Below, piece after piece: positions 1 to 6,728 of a stretch of DNA of 13,992 nt. Position numbers and translations under genes: made by a program. Numbering within the stretch: position 1 is the stretch's first letter; every line of letters starts with the position of its first letter. This stretch comes from Limnoglobus sp043780595 (lineage in GTDB: Bacteria > Planctomycetota > Planctomycetia > Gemmatales > Gemmataceae). The DNA lies in assembly GCA_043780595.1 (NCBI GenBank), contig JAYWCL010000153.1, positions 1 to 13,992 of the forward strand, given 5' to 3'. The notes below the pieces were generated by a model. It did no database searches and was not told the DNA's origin. It saw nothing but the letters and a program-made list of their open reading frames with translations.

Positions 1-462
1 AGCCGCGTGGCCACGTTGCAGTTCACGAACAGCGTCGGCATGGCACGCATGAAATGGCTCGGGATTACCGAAGGGCACCACGAGCTTTCGCACGAGCCAG
101 ACAGCAACAAAACCGCGATGGAAAAGATCACGAAGATCGACAAATGGTTCTGCGAACAACTCGCGTATCTGGCGAAGCGATTGTCCGAAACGCCAGAGCC
201 GGGCGGCACGGGCAGCTTGCTCGATAACACGACGATCGTCTGGACGAACGAACTCGGCCAAGGCAATTCGCACACGCACGACAACACGCCGTTCCTGATG
301 GTCGGCGGCGGCTTGAACTTCAAGATGGGCCGCTCGCTGAAGTACAAGAACGTGGCACACAACCGCCTGTTATTGTCGCTGGCGCACGGCTTCGGCCACC
401 GCATCGACAAGTTCGGCAACCCGAACTACTGCGGCGATGGCCCGCTGAACGACCTGACATAA
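1..462 (+). CDS. DUF1552 domain protein, C-terminal part (5' truncated by window)
   Basis: The reading frame is open from base 1 to a TAA at 460-462, so only the last 153 residues are visible and the true start lies outside the window. The GTG at base 7 should not be taken as the start. The visible part ends with the pattern typical of planctomycete DUF1552 proteins: a helix with KITKIDKWFCEQLAYLAKRL, then NTTIVWTNELGQGNSHTHDN, PFLMVGGG and a stretch about rolling out goods to 'NRLLLSLAHGFG'. DUF1552 proteins are usually exported by the Tat system and are encoded beside DUF1592/DUF1587 cytochrome-like partners, which here would lie upstream, off the window. The biochemical function of the family is not established. 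The overall fold is thought to resemble the DUF1501/sulfatase-type hydrolases. The next gene begins 71 bases downstream and is unrelated, so this gene is probably the end of its own operon. Family call is confident, function unknown. Confidence 0.85.
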   Translation, partial: SRVATLQFTNSVGMARMKWLGITEGHHELSHEPDSNKTAMEKITKIDKWFCEQLAYLAKRLSETPEPGGTGSLLDNTTIVWTNELGQGNSHTHDNTPFLMVGGGLNFKMGRSLKYKNVAHNRLLLSLAHGFGHRIDKFGNPNYCGDGPLNDLT

Positions 463-470
463 TTCTCGCG

Positions 471-513
471 CATCGCATGGCCATACGGCGAGGCATCGTT
501 GCAATCGCGTTGA
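471..513 (+). pseudogene. Remnant of a gamma-carbonic anhydrase 3' end
   Basis: Bases 471-494 match 1888-1911, the 3' end of the intact carbonic anhydrase gene, at 23 of 24 positions. Read in the equivalent frame, the remnant gives IAWPYGEASLQSR and then a TGA, against IAWPYGEAKLAR and TGA in the intact gene. Reading frame and stop are therefore both preserved although nothing upstream of base 471 resembles the gene. Homology starts abruptly 8 bases after the DUF1552 stop codon. It is too short to encode anything and has no start. The likeliest explanation is a leftover from a duplication followed by deletion. Chance is unlikely given the length, but a short recurring sequence elsewhere in the genome cannot be excluded. 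Confidence 0.6.
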
Positions 514-527
514 GTTACGTGTAGACT
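499..527 (+). promoter_or_regulatory. Possible sigma-70-like promoter giving a leaderless mRNA
   Basis: TTGCAA (499-504) and TAGACT (522-527) each match the -35 and -10 consensus at 4 of 6 positions and are separated by 17 bases. The -10 ends only 6 bases before the ATG at 534, so transcription would begin at or beside the start codon. No Shine-Dalgarno sequence precedes that ATG, which agrees with a leaderless message. The match is modest and planctomycete promoter preferences are poorly defined. Confidence 0.3.
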
Positions 528-533
528 CGGGCG

Positions 534-1361
534 ATGCCCAAGCCATTCGATGCCACGTTGAAGAACCTGATCCGCAATCATGCGGCGGATTGGCTGACGT
601 TCGTCGGCGTGCCGATCGTCGAACCGCCCGAGGTTCTCGATACCGATCTCTCGGCGGTCAGTGCGTCGGCCGACACGCTCATTCGCGTCGGGGATCGCGT
701 CATTCACATCGATATCCAAGCCGGTCCGGACGAAAATCTCGCGCGCCGGATGCTGCTGTACAATGTGTTGGCCCACTACCACACGCGGTTGCCAGTGCAG
801 TCGACCGTGGTGATATTGCGGTCGAAGGCGACGCGGTCGAACATGCAGGATCGCGTTGCGTACGGCGAACTGCAATTCGGTTTCGACCTGATTAAAGTCT
901 GGGAACGGCCAGCGGAGGAGTTCCTGACGGGCGGCGTGGGGCTTTTGCCGATGGCCGTAATCGCACGGCCGCTGGCGGGTCGCACGCGGGAACAATCGTT
1001 GCCGATGTGGGTGGACCGCATCGCCGAGCGCGTGCAAGCCGAGGCCCCACAAGTGGCCGCCGACATCGTGTTGTCGTCGTTTATAATGGCCAGTATGCAC
1101 GTGTCGCGTGACGTCATTCAAAAGATTTACCGAGGAGTATTCGCGATGAGAGAATCGGTCGCGTACGACATCATCATGGAAGAGGGAGCCATCGCATACG
1201 CTCACAAACAGATAATACAGCAAGGAACCTCGCTGTTCGGCACACCTACACCGGAGCAGGAGTCCCAACTGGAAGCGATTGAAAATCTGCCACGACTTAA
1301 GCGGTTGTCATTGCGACTACTGAAAGTGAAATCGTGGGATGCGCTCTTACGCGGGCGTTGA
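534..1361 (+). CDS. Rpn family (PD-(D/E)XK nuclease-like) recombination-promoting protein
   Basis: This 275-residue protein resembles the Rpn/transposase_31-like group, whose E. coli members promote RecA-independent recombination and cleave DNA. The nuclease core is at residues 40-85: Asp47 in SADTLI, then the strand VIHIDIQAG with Asp60 and Gln62 in the place of the family's ExQ motif, then ENLARRMLLYNVLAHYHT, the family's usual arginine and tyrosine helix. The C-terminus (about 245-272, IENLPRLKRLSLRLLKVKSWDALL) matches the helical tail common to planctomycete and cyanobacterial relatives. The protein is cytoplasmic, with no signal peptide or membrane segment. The ATG at 534 fits the family start MPKPFDATLK, and it has no Shine-Dalgarno site. 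The gene is flanked by remnants of the next gene (upstream) and of another Rpn-like gene (downstream), which is consistent with a mobile or recombination-prone locus. Asp in place of Glu in the ExQ motif is conservative; activity is inferred only. Confidence 0.8.
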   Translation: MPKPFDATLKNLIRNHAADWLTFVGVPIVEPPEVLDTDLSAVSASADTLIRVGDRVIHIDIQAGPDENLARRMLLYNVLAHYHTRLPVQSTVVILRSKATRSNMQDRVAYGELQFGFDLIKVWERPAEEFLTGGVGLLPMAVIARPLAGRTREQSLPMWVDRIAERVQAEAPQVAADIVLSSFIMASMHVSRDVIQKIYRGVFAMRESVAYDIIMEEGAIAYAHKQIIQQGTSLFGTPTPEQESQLEAIENLPRLKRLSLRLLKVKSWDALLRGR

Positions 1362-1405
1362 GACGTGACGCTGGCAGAAACGATCTATCGGGGAGTATTC
1401 ACCAT
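1362..1405 (+). pseudogene. Remnant of a second Rpn-like gene
   Basis: Directly after the TGA of the intact Rpn gene, and in the same frame, the DNA reads DVTLAETIYRGVFT. The intact protein has KIYRGVFAM at residues 197-205. At DNA level 1382-1405 matches 1124-1147 at 19 of 24 positions. The three differences inside the I-Y-R codons are all at third positions and silent (ATT/ATC, TAC/TAT, CGA/CGG). That pattern indicates the fragment descends from a paralogue that was once translated and under selection, and not from a recent copy. A further shared 7-mer, CGTGACG, occurs at 1107-1113 and 1364-1370, offset by one base. The fragment ends where the carbonic anhydrase gene begins. Confidence 0.55.
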
Positions 1406-1408
1406 AAT

Positions 1409-1927
1409 ATGCGGCAACACGGCACGATGATTCTCGCGCGGAATGCCGTCGTCACCGGGGATGTGACGTGCGGCGCGGGCGTGAATATCTGGTACGGGGC
1501 CGTCGTTCGCGGCGATGTCGCGCCGATCGTACTCGGTGAAAATGTGAACCTACAAGATGGCGTGATCGTCCACTGCGATTTCGGTTTCGCGAACGTGCTC
1601 GAACCCGGCGTGGTCGTCGGCCACGCCGCCGTCGTGCATGGCGTTCGCGTCGGGGCCGACACGCTGATCGGCATGGGGGCCACGCTGCTTTCGGGCACCG
1701 ACATCGGCGAAGAATGCCTGATCGCCGCCGGTGCCGTCGTGCCACCCGGAATGAAAGTCCCGCCCCGCTCCGTCGTCATGGGCTTGCCGGGGAAAATCGT
1801 CCGTAAGGCCACTTCCGAAGAAATTGCACAAACGAAAATCATCAACGCACGCTACCGCGAACTGGCCGCGAAGTACGCCAACGGCGACATCGCATGGCCG
1901 TACGGCGAGGCGAAGTTGGCCCGTTGA
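1409..1927 (+). CDS. Gamma-class carbonic anhydrase-like hexapeptide-repeat protein
   Basis: This 172-residue protein is a left-handed beta-helix of the gamma carbonic anhydrase/PaaY/YrdA type. Hexapeptide turns run from about residue 12 to 145 (for example VVTGDV, VNIWYGAVVRGD, ENVNLQDG, ADTLIGMGATLLSG, ECLIAAGAVVPPG), followed by a C-terminal helix (SEEIAQTKIINARYRELAAKYA). The three zinc ligands of the family are all present: His55 in VIVH, and His72 and His77 in GHAAVVHG. Arg34, Asp36 and Gln49 also match conserved active-site positions. Bacterial members act as trimers on carbon dioxide hydration, or have unknown roles. I chose the ATG at 1409: an earlier in-frame ATG at 1334 would overlap the Rpn gene by 28 bases and add 25 unrelated residues. 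GGGGAG at 1390-1395 could serve as ribosome binding site but lies within the Rpn remnant and is 13 bases away. ATG 1427 is an alternative. Confidence 0.85.
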   Translation: MRQHGTMILARNAVVTGDVTCGAGVNIWYGAVVRGDVAPIVLGENVNLQDGVIVHCDFGFANVLEPGVVVGHAAVVHGVRVGADTLIGMGATLLSGTDIGEECLIAAGAVVPPGMKVPPRSVVMGLPGKIVRKATSEEIAQTKIINARYRELAAKYANGDIAWPYGEAKLAR

Positions 1928-1946
1928 AGTCAAAGTGCCGAAGTGT

Positions 1947-1976
1947 GTGGCAATCGCGTATCGGTTCGGTTACAAT
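1947..1976 (+). promoter_or_regulatory. Candidate promoter of the PSCyt1-DUF1501 operon
   Basis: TACAAT at 1971-1976 matches the -10 consensus at 5 of 6 positions. GTGGCA at 1947-1952 matches the -35 at 4 of 6, with an 18-base spacer. Transcription would start near 1983, giving a leader of about 48 bases before the ATG at 2031. The ten bases 1950-1959 also occur at 501-510, inside the candidate promoter of the Rpn gene, so the two promoter regions may share an origin. Confidence 0.35.
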
Positions 1977-2030
1977 TCTTCGTGGCGGCGACCATCCCAC
2001 CATGCCGTCCTCTAATCGTGGGTCGAATCG

Positions 2031-5000
2031 ATGAACTTTCGTATCTCCGCTGGCATTCTGTTCGCGATGGCGTGTTCGCTCGTCGTCTCATCGCAGGCCG
2101 CACCCGATGCTGCGCCGGCGGTGAATCGGCCCGTCGATTTCAATCGCGACATTCAACCGATACTCTCCGATCACTGCTTTGCGTGTCACGGCCCCGACGA
2201 GAAACAGCGTAAGGCGAAGCTGCGGTTCGACACGCAAGCCGGTGTATTGTCGGTATCGAAGCCCGACAAAGACGGTAAAAGCGAACTGCTCGAGCGGGTT
2301 CTTTCGACGGATGTCGAAGAGATCATGCCGCCGCCGAAGCACAATAAGCCGCTCTCGAAGGAGAAGATTGCGACGCTGAAAAAGTGGGTGGCCGAAGGCG
2401 CGAAGTGGTCGGGGCACTGGTCGCTGATCGCGCCGAAGAAACTCGCACCGCCGAGCGGTGGCAACCCGATCGATGCGTTCATTCGCGATCGGTTAACGCG
2501 GGAGGCACTGAAGCCTTCGCCCGAAGCCGAAAAGGCAACGTGGCTGCGCCGCGTCACGTTCGATTTAACGGGACTGCCGCCATCGCCCTCGGAACTCGAT
2601 GCGTTCGTCAAAGATGCGTCGCCGAAGTCGCACGAAACCGTCGTCGATCGCTTACTCGCATCGCCGCGCTACGGCGAAAACATGGCTCGCTTCTGGCTCG
2701 ATGCCGCACGCTACGGCGACACGCACGGCTTGCACTTGGACAACTATCGCGAGATGTGGCTGTACCGAGAATGGGTGATTGCCGCCTTCAACCGCAACCT
2801 GTCGTACGACCAGTTTCTAACCGAACAAATCGCGGGCGACTTACTGCCGAACCCGACCGTCGATCAACTGGTGGCGACGGGGTTCTTGCGTTGCCATATC
2901 ACCACCAGCGAGGGCGGGGTGATCGAGGAAGAATGCTACGTGCGAAACGTGAGCGACCAAGTCGACACGGTCGGCACGGTGCTGTTCGGGTTGACGATCG
3001 GCTGCGCGAAGTGCCACGACCACAAGTACGACCCGATCTCGCAAAAAGATTACTACTCGATGTTCGCGTTCTTCAACAGCATCGACGGCTCGGCACTCGA
3101 CGGCAATGCCGCACAGCACGCGCCGGTGATCCGAAAGCCATCGCCCGAACAGACGGCCAAGCTCGATGCGGCACGCGCCCAGTTGGCAACCGTGAAAAAG
3201 CAGATCGCCGACGAATTGACGAAGGTAAAATTCACCGAAGAGGCGACCGCCACCGAAGCGAAAGCCGCCGCGAAAACGGACTTCGTCTGGATCGACGATT
3301 CACTTCCGAAGGGCGCACAACCGCTCGTTGGCGGCAGCTTAAACCTTGCCTGGAACTTCGTCGATAAGTCGGTGCTGCCCCCGTACTCCGGCGAAAAATC
3401 GGTGATGCTGACGGCGAAAGGATTTCAGCAAGTCGCGATCCAACAATCGACGCCGCACCTGCGCGTCGGGGCGGGCGACAAGCTGTTTGCTTACGTGTAT
3501 CTCGACCCGAAAAATCCGCCGAAACAACTGATGCTCCAGTGGCACACGAACGCCTGGAGCCATCGCGGGTTCTGGGGCGAGAACCGCATCGACGCGGGGA
3601 TGGATCGCTCGAACGAACGCCGTCAGATCGGCGAGTTGCCCGCCGTCGGCAAGTGGGTTCGCCTCGAAGTCCCCATCGCGATGGTCGGCATCAAGCCGGG
3701 TACGCCGATCACCGGTTGGGCGTTCACGCAGTTCGACGGCACCGCCTATTGGGACAAAGCCGGCGTCGAAACGTCAACGCCACAGGGCGACGCGCGGTTT
3801 GCGACACTCGCCGAATGGGCGAAGGCCAGTGCCGCCGATACGGCTGTCCCGCAAGCGATTCGCGACATCATCAAACTCGAACCGGCGAAGCGGAGCGACG
3901 CGCAGAAGAAGGAGTTTCGCGACTATTTCATCGAGTATGGCTACGCGCAAACCCGCGATATTTTCGGCCCGCTGCACAAACGACGCGACGAACTCAGTGG
4001 CAGCATCGTGAAGATCGAGAGTGAGATTCCTGCCAGTTACATCTTCAAGGAAAAGGCCACACCGCGACCGGCATTCGTGCTGAAACGCGGCGAGTACGAC
4101 CAGCACGGCGACACCGTCTCGCGGGAGTTGCCGAAGGCGATCCTCGGGCTGCCGACCGATGCGCCGAAGAATCGCCTCGGGTTCGCGCAGTGGGTGACAG
4201 ACCCCCGTCACCCGCTGACATCGCGGGTGGCCGTCAATCGCATCTGGCAACAGTTGTTCGGTACCGGCCTCGTCAAATCCTCGGACGATTTCGGTACGCA
4301 AGGCGAACCGCCGAGCCACCCGGAACTGCTCGACTGGCTCGCGGTCGATTACCGCGAAAGCGGTTGGGACACGAAGAAACTCATCCGGCAAATCGTACTC
4401 TCGGCGACGTACCGCCAGTCGGCGAAATGGACGCCGGAGAACGCGGCCATCGACCCGCAGAACCGGCTGTTGTCGCGCGGGCCACGCTTCCGGCTCGATG
4501 CCGAAATGGTTCGCGATCAGGCGCTGTTCACGAGCGGCTTACTCGTCGAGAAAATCGGCGGGCCGAGCGTCAAGCCGCCGCAACCCGCGGGGTTGTGGGA
4601 AGCCGTCGGCTACTCCGGCAGCAACACCGTCCATTTCCGTGCGGACACCGGCGCGGAGAAAGTCTATCGCCGCAGCCTGTACACCTTCTGGAAACGCACC
4701 TCGCCGCCACCGCAGATGACGGCGCTCGATGCACCGTCCCGCGAAGCCTGTACCGTCCGCCGCGAACGCACGAACACGCCGCTCCAGGCGCTGTTGCTCA
4801 TGAACGACACGCAGTTCGTCGAGGCAGCCCGCGCGACGGCGAACCGCGTCGTGAAGGAAGGCGGCACGCGGGTGTCCGGGCGGGTGAGCTATCTGTTCCA
4901 GTTGATCGTCTGCCGACCTGCGGATGTCGACGAACAGAAATTGCTCGTCGATGCGTACGCCGAACAACTGAGTTACTTCCGTGCGAACCCGACTGCCGCG

Positions 5001-5099
5001 CAGAAGCTGGCGAACGCCAAAGACGCGACGCCCGAACTGGCGGCGATGGTCATGCTCGCGAGCCTTGCGTTCAACCTCGATGAAACCGTCACCAAGTAG
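2031..5099 (+). CDS. PSCyt1-DUF1549-DUF1553 protein (planctomycete cytochrome-like, exported)
   Basis: The 1022-residue product is the standard large exported planctomycete protein. A Sec signal peptide occupies about residues 1-23 (cleavage near SSQA-AP). The PSCyt1 domain (about 35-97) has FNRDIQPILSDHCFACHG, with the heme motif Cys49-Cys52-His53. DUF1549 (about 145-352) contains the conserved LTGLPPSP, YGENMARFWLDAARYGDT and a second CxxCH at Cys325-Cys328-His329 in GCAKCHDHKYDPI, normal for this family. Residues about 416-582 look like a beta-rich lectin-like insertion (SLNLAWNFVD to GWAFTQFDGTAYWDKAG). DUF1553 runs from about 714 (NRLGFAQWVTDPRHPLTSRVAVNRIWQ) to 985. The catalytic role of the family is not proven; a part in polysaccharide oxidation or breakdown in the periplasm is proposed. 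The gene leads an operon with the DUF1501 gene 13 bases downstream, the usual pairing. The ATG at 2031 gives a proper signal peptide. Confidence 0.93.
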   Translation: MNFRISAGILFAMACSLVVSSQAAPDAAPAVNRPVDFNRDIQPILSDHCFACHGPDEKQRKAKLRFDTQAGVLSVSKPDKDGKSELLERVLSTDVEEIMPPPKHNKPLSKEKIATLKKWVAEGAKWSGHWSLIAPKKLAPPSGGNPIDAFIRDRLTREALKPSPEAEKATWLRRVTFDLTGLPPSPSELDAFVKDASPKSHETVVDRLLASPRYGENMARFWLDAARYGDTHGLHLDNYREMWLYREWVIAAFNRNLSYDQFLTEQIAGDLLPNPTVDQLVATGFLRCHITTSEGGVIEEECYVRNVSDQVDTVGTVLFGLTIGCAKCHDHKYDPISQKDYYSMFAFFNSIDGSALDGNAAQHAPVIRKPSPEQTAKLDAARAQLATVKKQIADELTKVKFTEEATATEAKAAAKTDFVWIDDSLPKGAQPLVGGSLNLAWNFVDKSVLPPYSGEKSVMLTAKGFQQVAIQQSTPHLRVGAGDKLFAYVYLDPKNPPKQLMLQWHTNAWSHRGFWGENRIDAGMDRSNERRQIGELPAVGKWVRLEVPIAMVGIKPGTPITGWAFTQFDGTAYWDKAGVETSTPQGDARFATLAEWAKASAADTAVPQAIRDIIKLEPAKRSDAQKKEFRDYFIEYGYAQTRDIFGPLHKRRDELSGSIVKIESEIPASYIFKEKATPRPAFVLKRGEYDQHGDTVSRELPKAILGLPTDAPKNRLGFAQWVTDPRHPLTSRVAVNRIWQQLFGTGLVKSSDDFGTQGEPPSHPELLDWLAVDYRESGWDTKKLIRQIVLSATYRQSAKWTPENAAIDPQNRLLSRGPRFRLDAEMVRDQALFTSGLLVEKIGGPSVKPPQPAGLWEAVGYSGSNTVHFRADTGAEKVYRRSLYTFWKRTSPPPQMTALDAPSREACTVRRERTNTPLQALLLMNDTQFVEAARATANRVVKEGGTRVSGRVSYLFQLIVCRPADVDEQKLLVDAYAEQLSYFRANPTAAQKLANAKDATPELAAMVMLASLAFNLDETVTK

Positions 5100-5112
5100 C
5101 GATGGGATACCG

Positions 5113-6564
5113 ATGCACCCGATTCACGATGCGCTTTCGGCGATGACGCGGCGAACGTTTTTTGGCCGGAGCGCGCTCGGCCTCGGCACGGCGGCGATCT
5201 CGTCGATGTTGCCATCGAACGCCGTTGCCGCCGAGACGATGCCCGGTTTGCCGGGGCTGCCGCACTTCGCGCCGAAGGCCAAACGCGCGATTTATTTGTT
5301 CATGAACGGCGGCCCGTCGCAGATCGATCTATTCGACCACAAGCCGAAACTCGTCGATCAATTCGATAAGGATCTGCCCGAATCGATTCGCAAAGGCCAA
5401 CGGCTGACGACGATGACGAGCGGGCAGGGACGGTTCCCGCTGACGCCGTCGAAATACAAGTTCGCGCAGCACGGCAAGTCCGGTGCGTGGGTCAGCGAAC
5501 TGATGCCGTGGACCGCGAAGATCGTCGACGACATCGCGATCGTAAAGTCCGTGCATACCGAAGCGATCAACCACGACCCCGCCGTCACGTACATCTGCAC
5601 GGGCAACCAAATCCCCGGTCGTCCGAGCCTCGGCGCGTGGCTGAGTTACGGCCTCGGCACGCTCAACAAGAACCTACCGGACTTCGTCGTGATGACGGCA
5701 TCGTGGACCGGTCGCAAAGAAGCGCAGGCGATTTACAACCGCCTCTGGGGCAGCGGCTTTCTGCCGAGCAAGCACCAAGGCGTGGCACTCCGTTCGCAGG
5801 GCGACCCCGTGTTGTTCCTGTCGAACCCCGACGGCGTCAGCCCCGACTCGCGGCGGAAAATGCTCGATTCACTGGCGAAATTGAACGCGAAACATTTCGA
5901 CGACGTCGCCGACCCCGAGACGCAAGCCCGCATCGCGCAGTATGAGATGGCGTTCCGGATGCAGACATCGGTGCCGAGTTTGGTGGACTTGTCGCAGGAA
6001 ACGAAGGCGACGCTCGAGATGTACGGCCCCGACGTGCAGAAGCCCGGCACCTTCGCGGCGAGTTGCTTGCTCGCCCGCAGGTTAGTCGAGCGAGACGTGC
6101 GGTTCGTGCAAATTTTCCACCGCGGCTGGGATCAACACGCGAACATTGCGAGCGACTTGCCGAACCAGTGCATGGACGTCGATCGTGCGGCTTACGCGCT
6201 GATTTCGGACCTGAAACAGCGAGACATGTTGAAGGATACGCTCGTCGTCTGGGGTGGCGAGTTCGGTCGCACCGCGTACTGCCAAGGAAAACTCACGAAG
6301 GAAAACTACGGCCGCGACCACCACCCGCGCTGCTTCACCGTCTGGATGGCCGGGGCGGGTATCAAGCCCGGGATCGTCTACGGCGAAACCGACGACTTCA
6401 GTTACAACATCACGAAAGATCCCGTCCACATCCACGAATTGAACGCGACAATCTTGCACAACCTCGGCATCGACCACAAACGATTGAGCGTGAAACACCA
6501 AGGCCTCGACGCACGACTCACCGGCGTCGAAGACTGCGCCGCCGTGAAGGGGCTGATGGGGTGA
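5113..6564 (+). CDS. DUF1501 protein, Tat-exported
   Basis: This 483-residue protein belongs to DUF1501, a planctomycete-rich family with the alkaline phosphatase/sulfatase fold. A twin-arginine signal lies near the N-terminus: MTRRTFFGRSALGLG at residues 11-25 (Arg13-Arg14), followed by a hydrophobic stretch and likely cleavage after AVAA (residue 40). Family landmarks follow in order: YLFMNGGPSQIDLFDHKP, VKSVHTEAINHDPA, FHRGWDQHANI, VVWGGEFGRTAYCQG, YGRDHHPRCFTVWMAGAGIKPG, VYGETDDFSY and a closing HDLNATILHNLGIDH-type motif (here IHELNATILHNLGID). Function is undetermined, but proteins of this family are almost always encoded next to a PSCyt1/DUF1549/DUF1553 protein and are presumed to work with it outside the cytoplasmic membrane. 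The frame is open far upstream into the previous gene; ATG 5113 is chosen because it gives the family's MHPI...LSAMTRR start. No strong ribosome site is visible, so coupling to the upstream gene is likely. Confidence 0.92.
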   Translation: MHPIHDALSAMTRRTFFGRSALGLGTAAISSMLPSNAVAAETMPGLPGLPHFAPKAKRAIYLFMNGGPSQIDLFDHKPKLVDQFDKDLPESIRKGQRLTTMTSGQGRFPLTPSKYKFAQHGKSGAWVSELMPWTAKIVDDIAIVKSVHTEAINHDPAVTYICTGNQIPGRPSLGAWLSYGLGTLNKNLPDFVVMTASWTGRKEAQAIYNRLWGSGFLPSKHQGVALRSQGDPVLFLSNPDGVSPDSRRKMLDSLAKLNAKHFDDVADPETQARIAQYEMAFRMQTSVPSLVDLSQETKATLEMYGPDVQKPGTFAASCLLARRLVERDVRFVQIFHRGWDQHANIASDLPNQCMDVDRAAYALISDLKQRDMLKDTLVVWGGEFGRTAYCQGKLTKENYGRDHHPRCFTVWMAGAGIKPGIVYGETDDFSYNITKDPVHIHELNATILHNLGIDHKRLSVKHQGLDARLTGVEDCAAVKGLMG

Positions 6565-6621
6565 GCATCCATTAGATGTGGCGCACGGTACAAATCGCAT
6601 TGGTCTTGGATAGCAGGTAAT

Positions 6622-6644
6622 TGCGTCGTGCGGAGCACGACGCA
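6622..6644. repeat. Perfect palindrome, 10-bp stem and 3-base loop
   Basis: TGCGTCGTGC at 6622-6631 is exactly complementary to GCACGACGCA at 6635-6644, with GGA between. It lies in the 164-base gap between the DUF1501 gene and the sulfatase, 57 bases after the DUF1501 stop. There is no T-run after it, so it is a poor rho-independent terminator. It is more probably a REP-like dispersed element. Its CGTCGTG/CACGACG arms reappear in the element at the right edge of the window. Confidence 0.75.
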
Positions 6645-6646
6645 TA

Positions 6647-6688
6647 GGCGAGCGGGGGAGGTAACTCGGCTTACACCCACCGCTCGCC
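6647..6688. repeat. Long imperfect palindrome upstream of the sulfatase
   Basis: GGCGAGCGG (6647-6655) pairs perfectly with CCGCTCGCC (6680-6688). Inside it, GGG (6656-6658) can pair with CCC (6676-6678), and GTAA (6661-6664) with TTAC (6671-6674), leaving a CTCGGC loop. Nearly the whole 42-base unit can therefore fold. It ends 40 bases before the sulfatase ATG and could be part of its leader, a terminator for the preceding operon, or a REP-like repeat. Confidence 0.65.
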
Positions 6689-6728
6689 AAGAATGGGAAA
6701 ATCCACAAAACTGCCTTGAGGAATCGCA

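Noticed and set aside
426..1268. Long minus-strand open frame of 280 codons
   Set aside because: It is opposite the Rpn gene, is very rich in arginine and histidine, has no recognisable domain and spans the DUF1552 end; typical shadow of a GC-rich coding strand.
471..1911. Rpn gene as cargo of a classical insertion sequence
   Set aside because: The flanking repeats are direct, gene-derived and 24 bases long, with no terminal inverted repeats and no transposase; duplication and deletion explains the layout better.
3003..3017. Second CxxCH in the PSCyt1/DUF1549 protein as an unusual extra heme site
   Set aside because: GCAKCHDHKYDP is a standard conserved motif of DUF1549 proteins, so it is not special to this gene.
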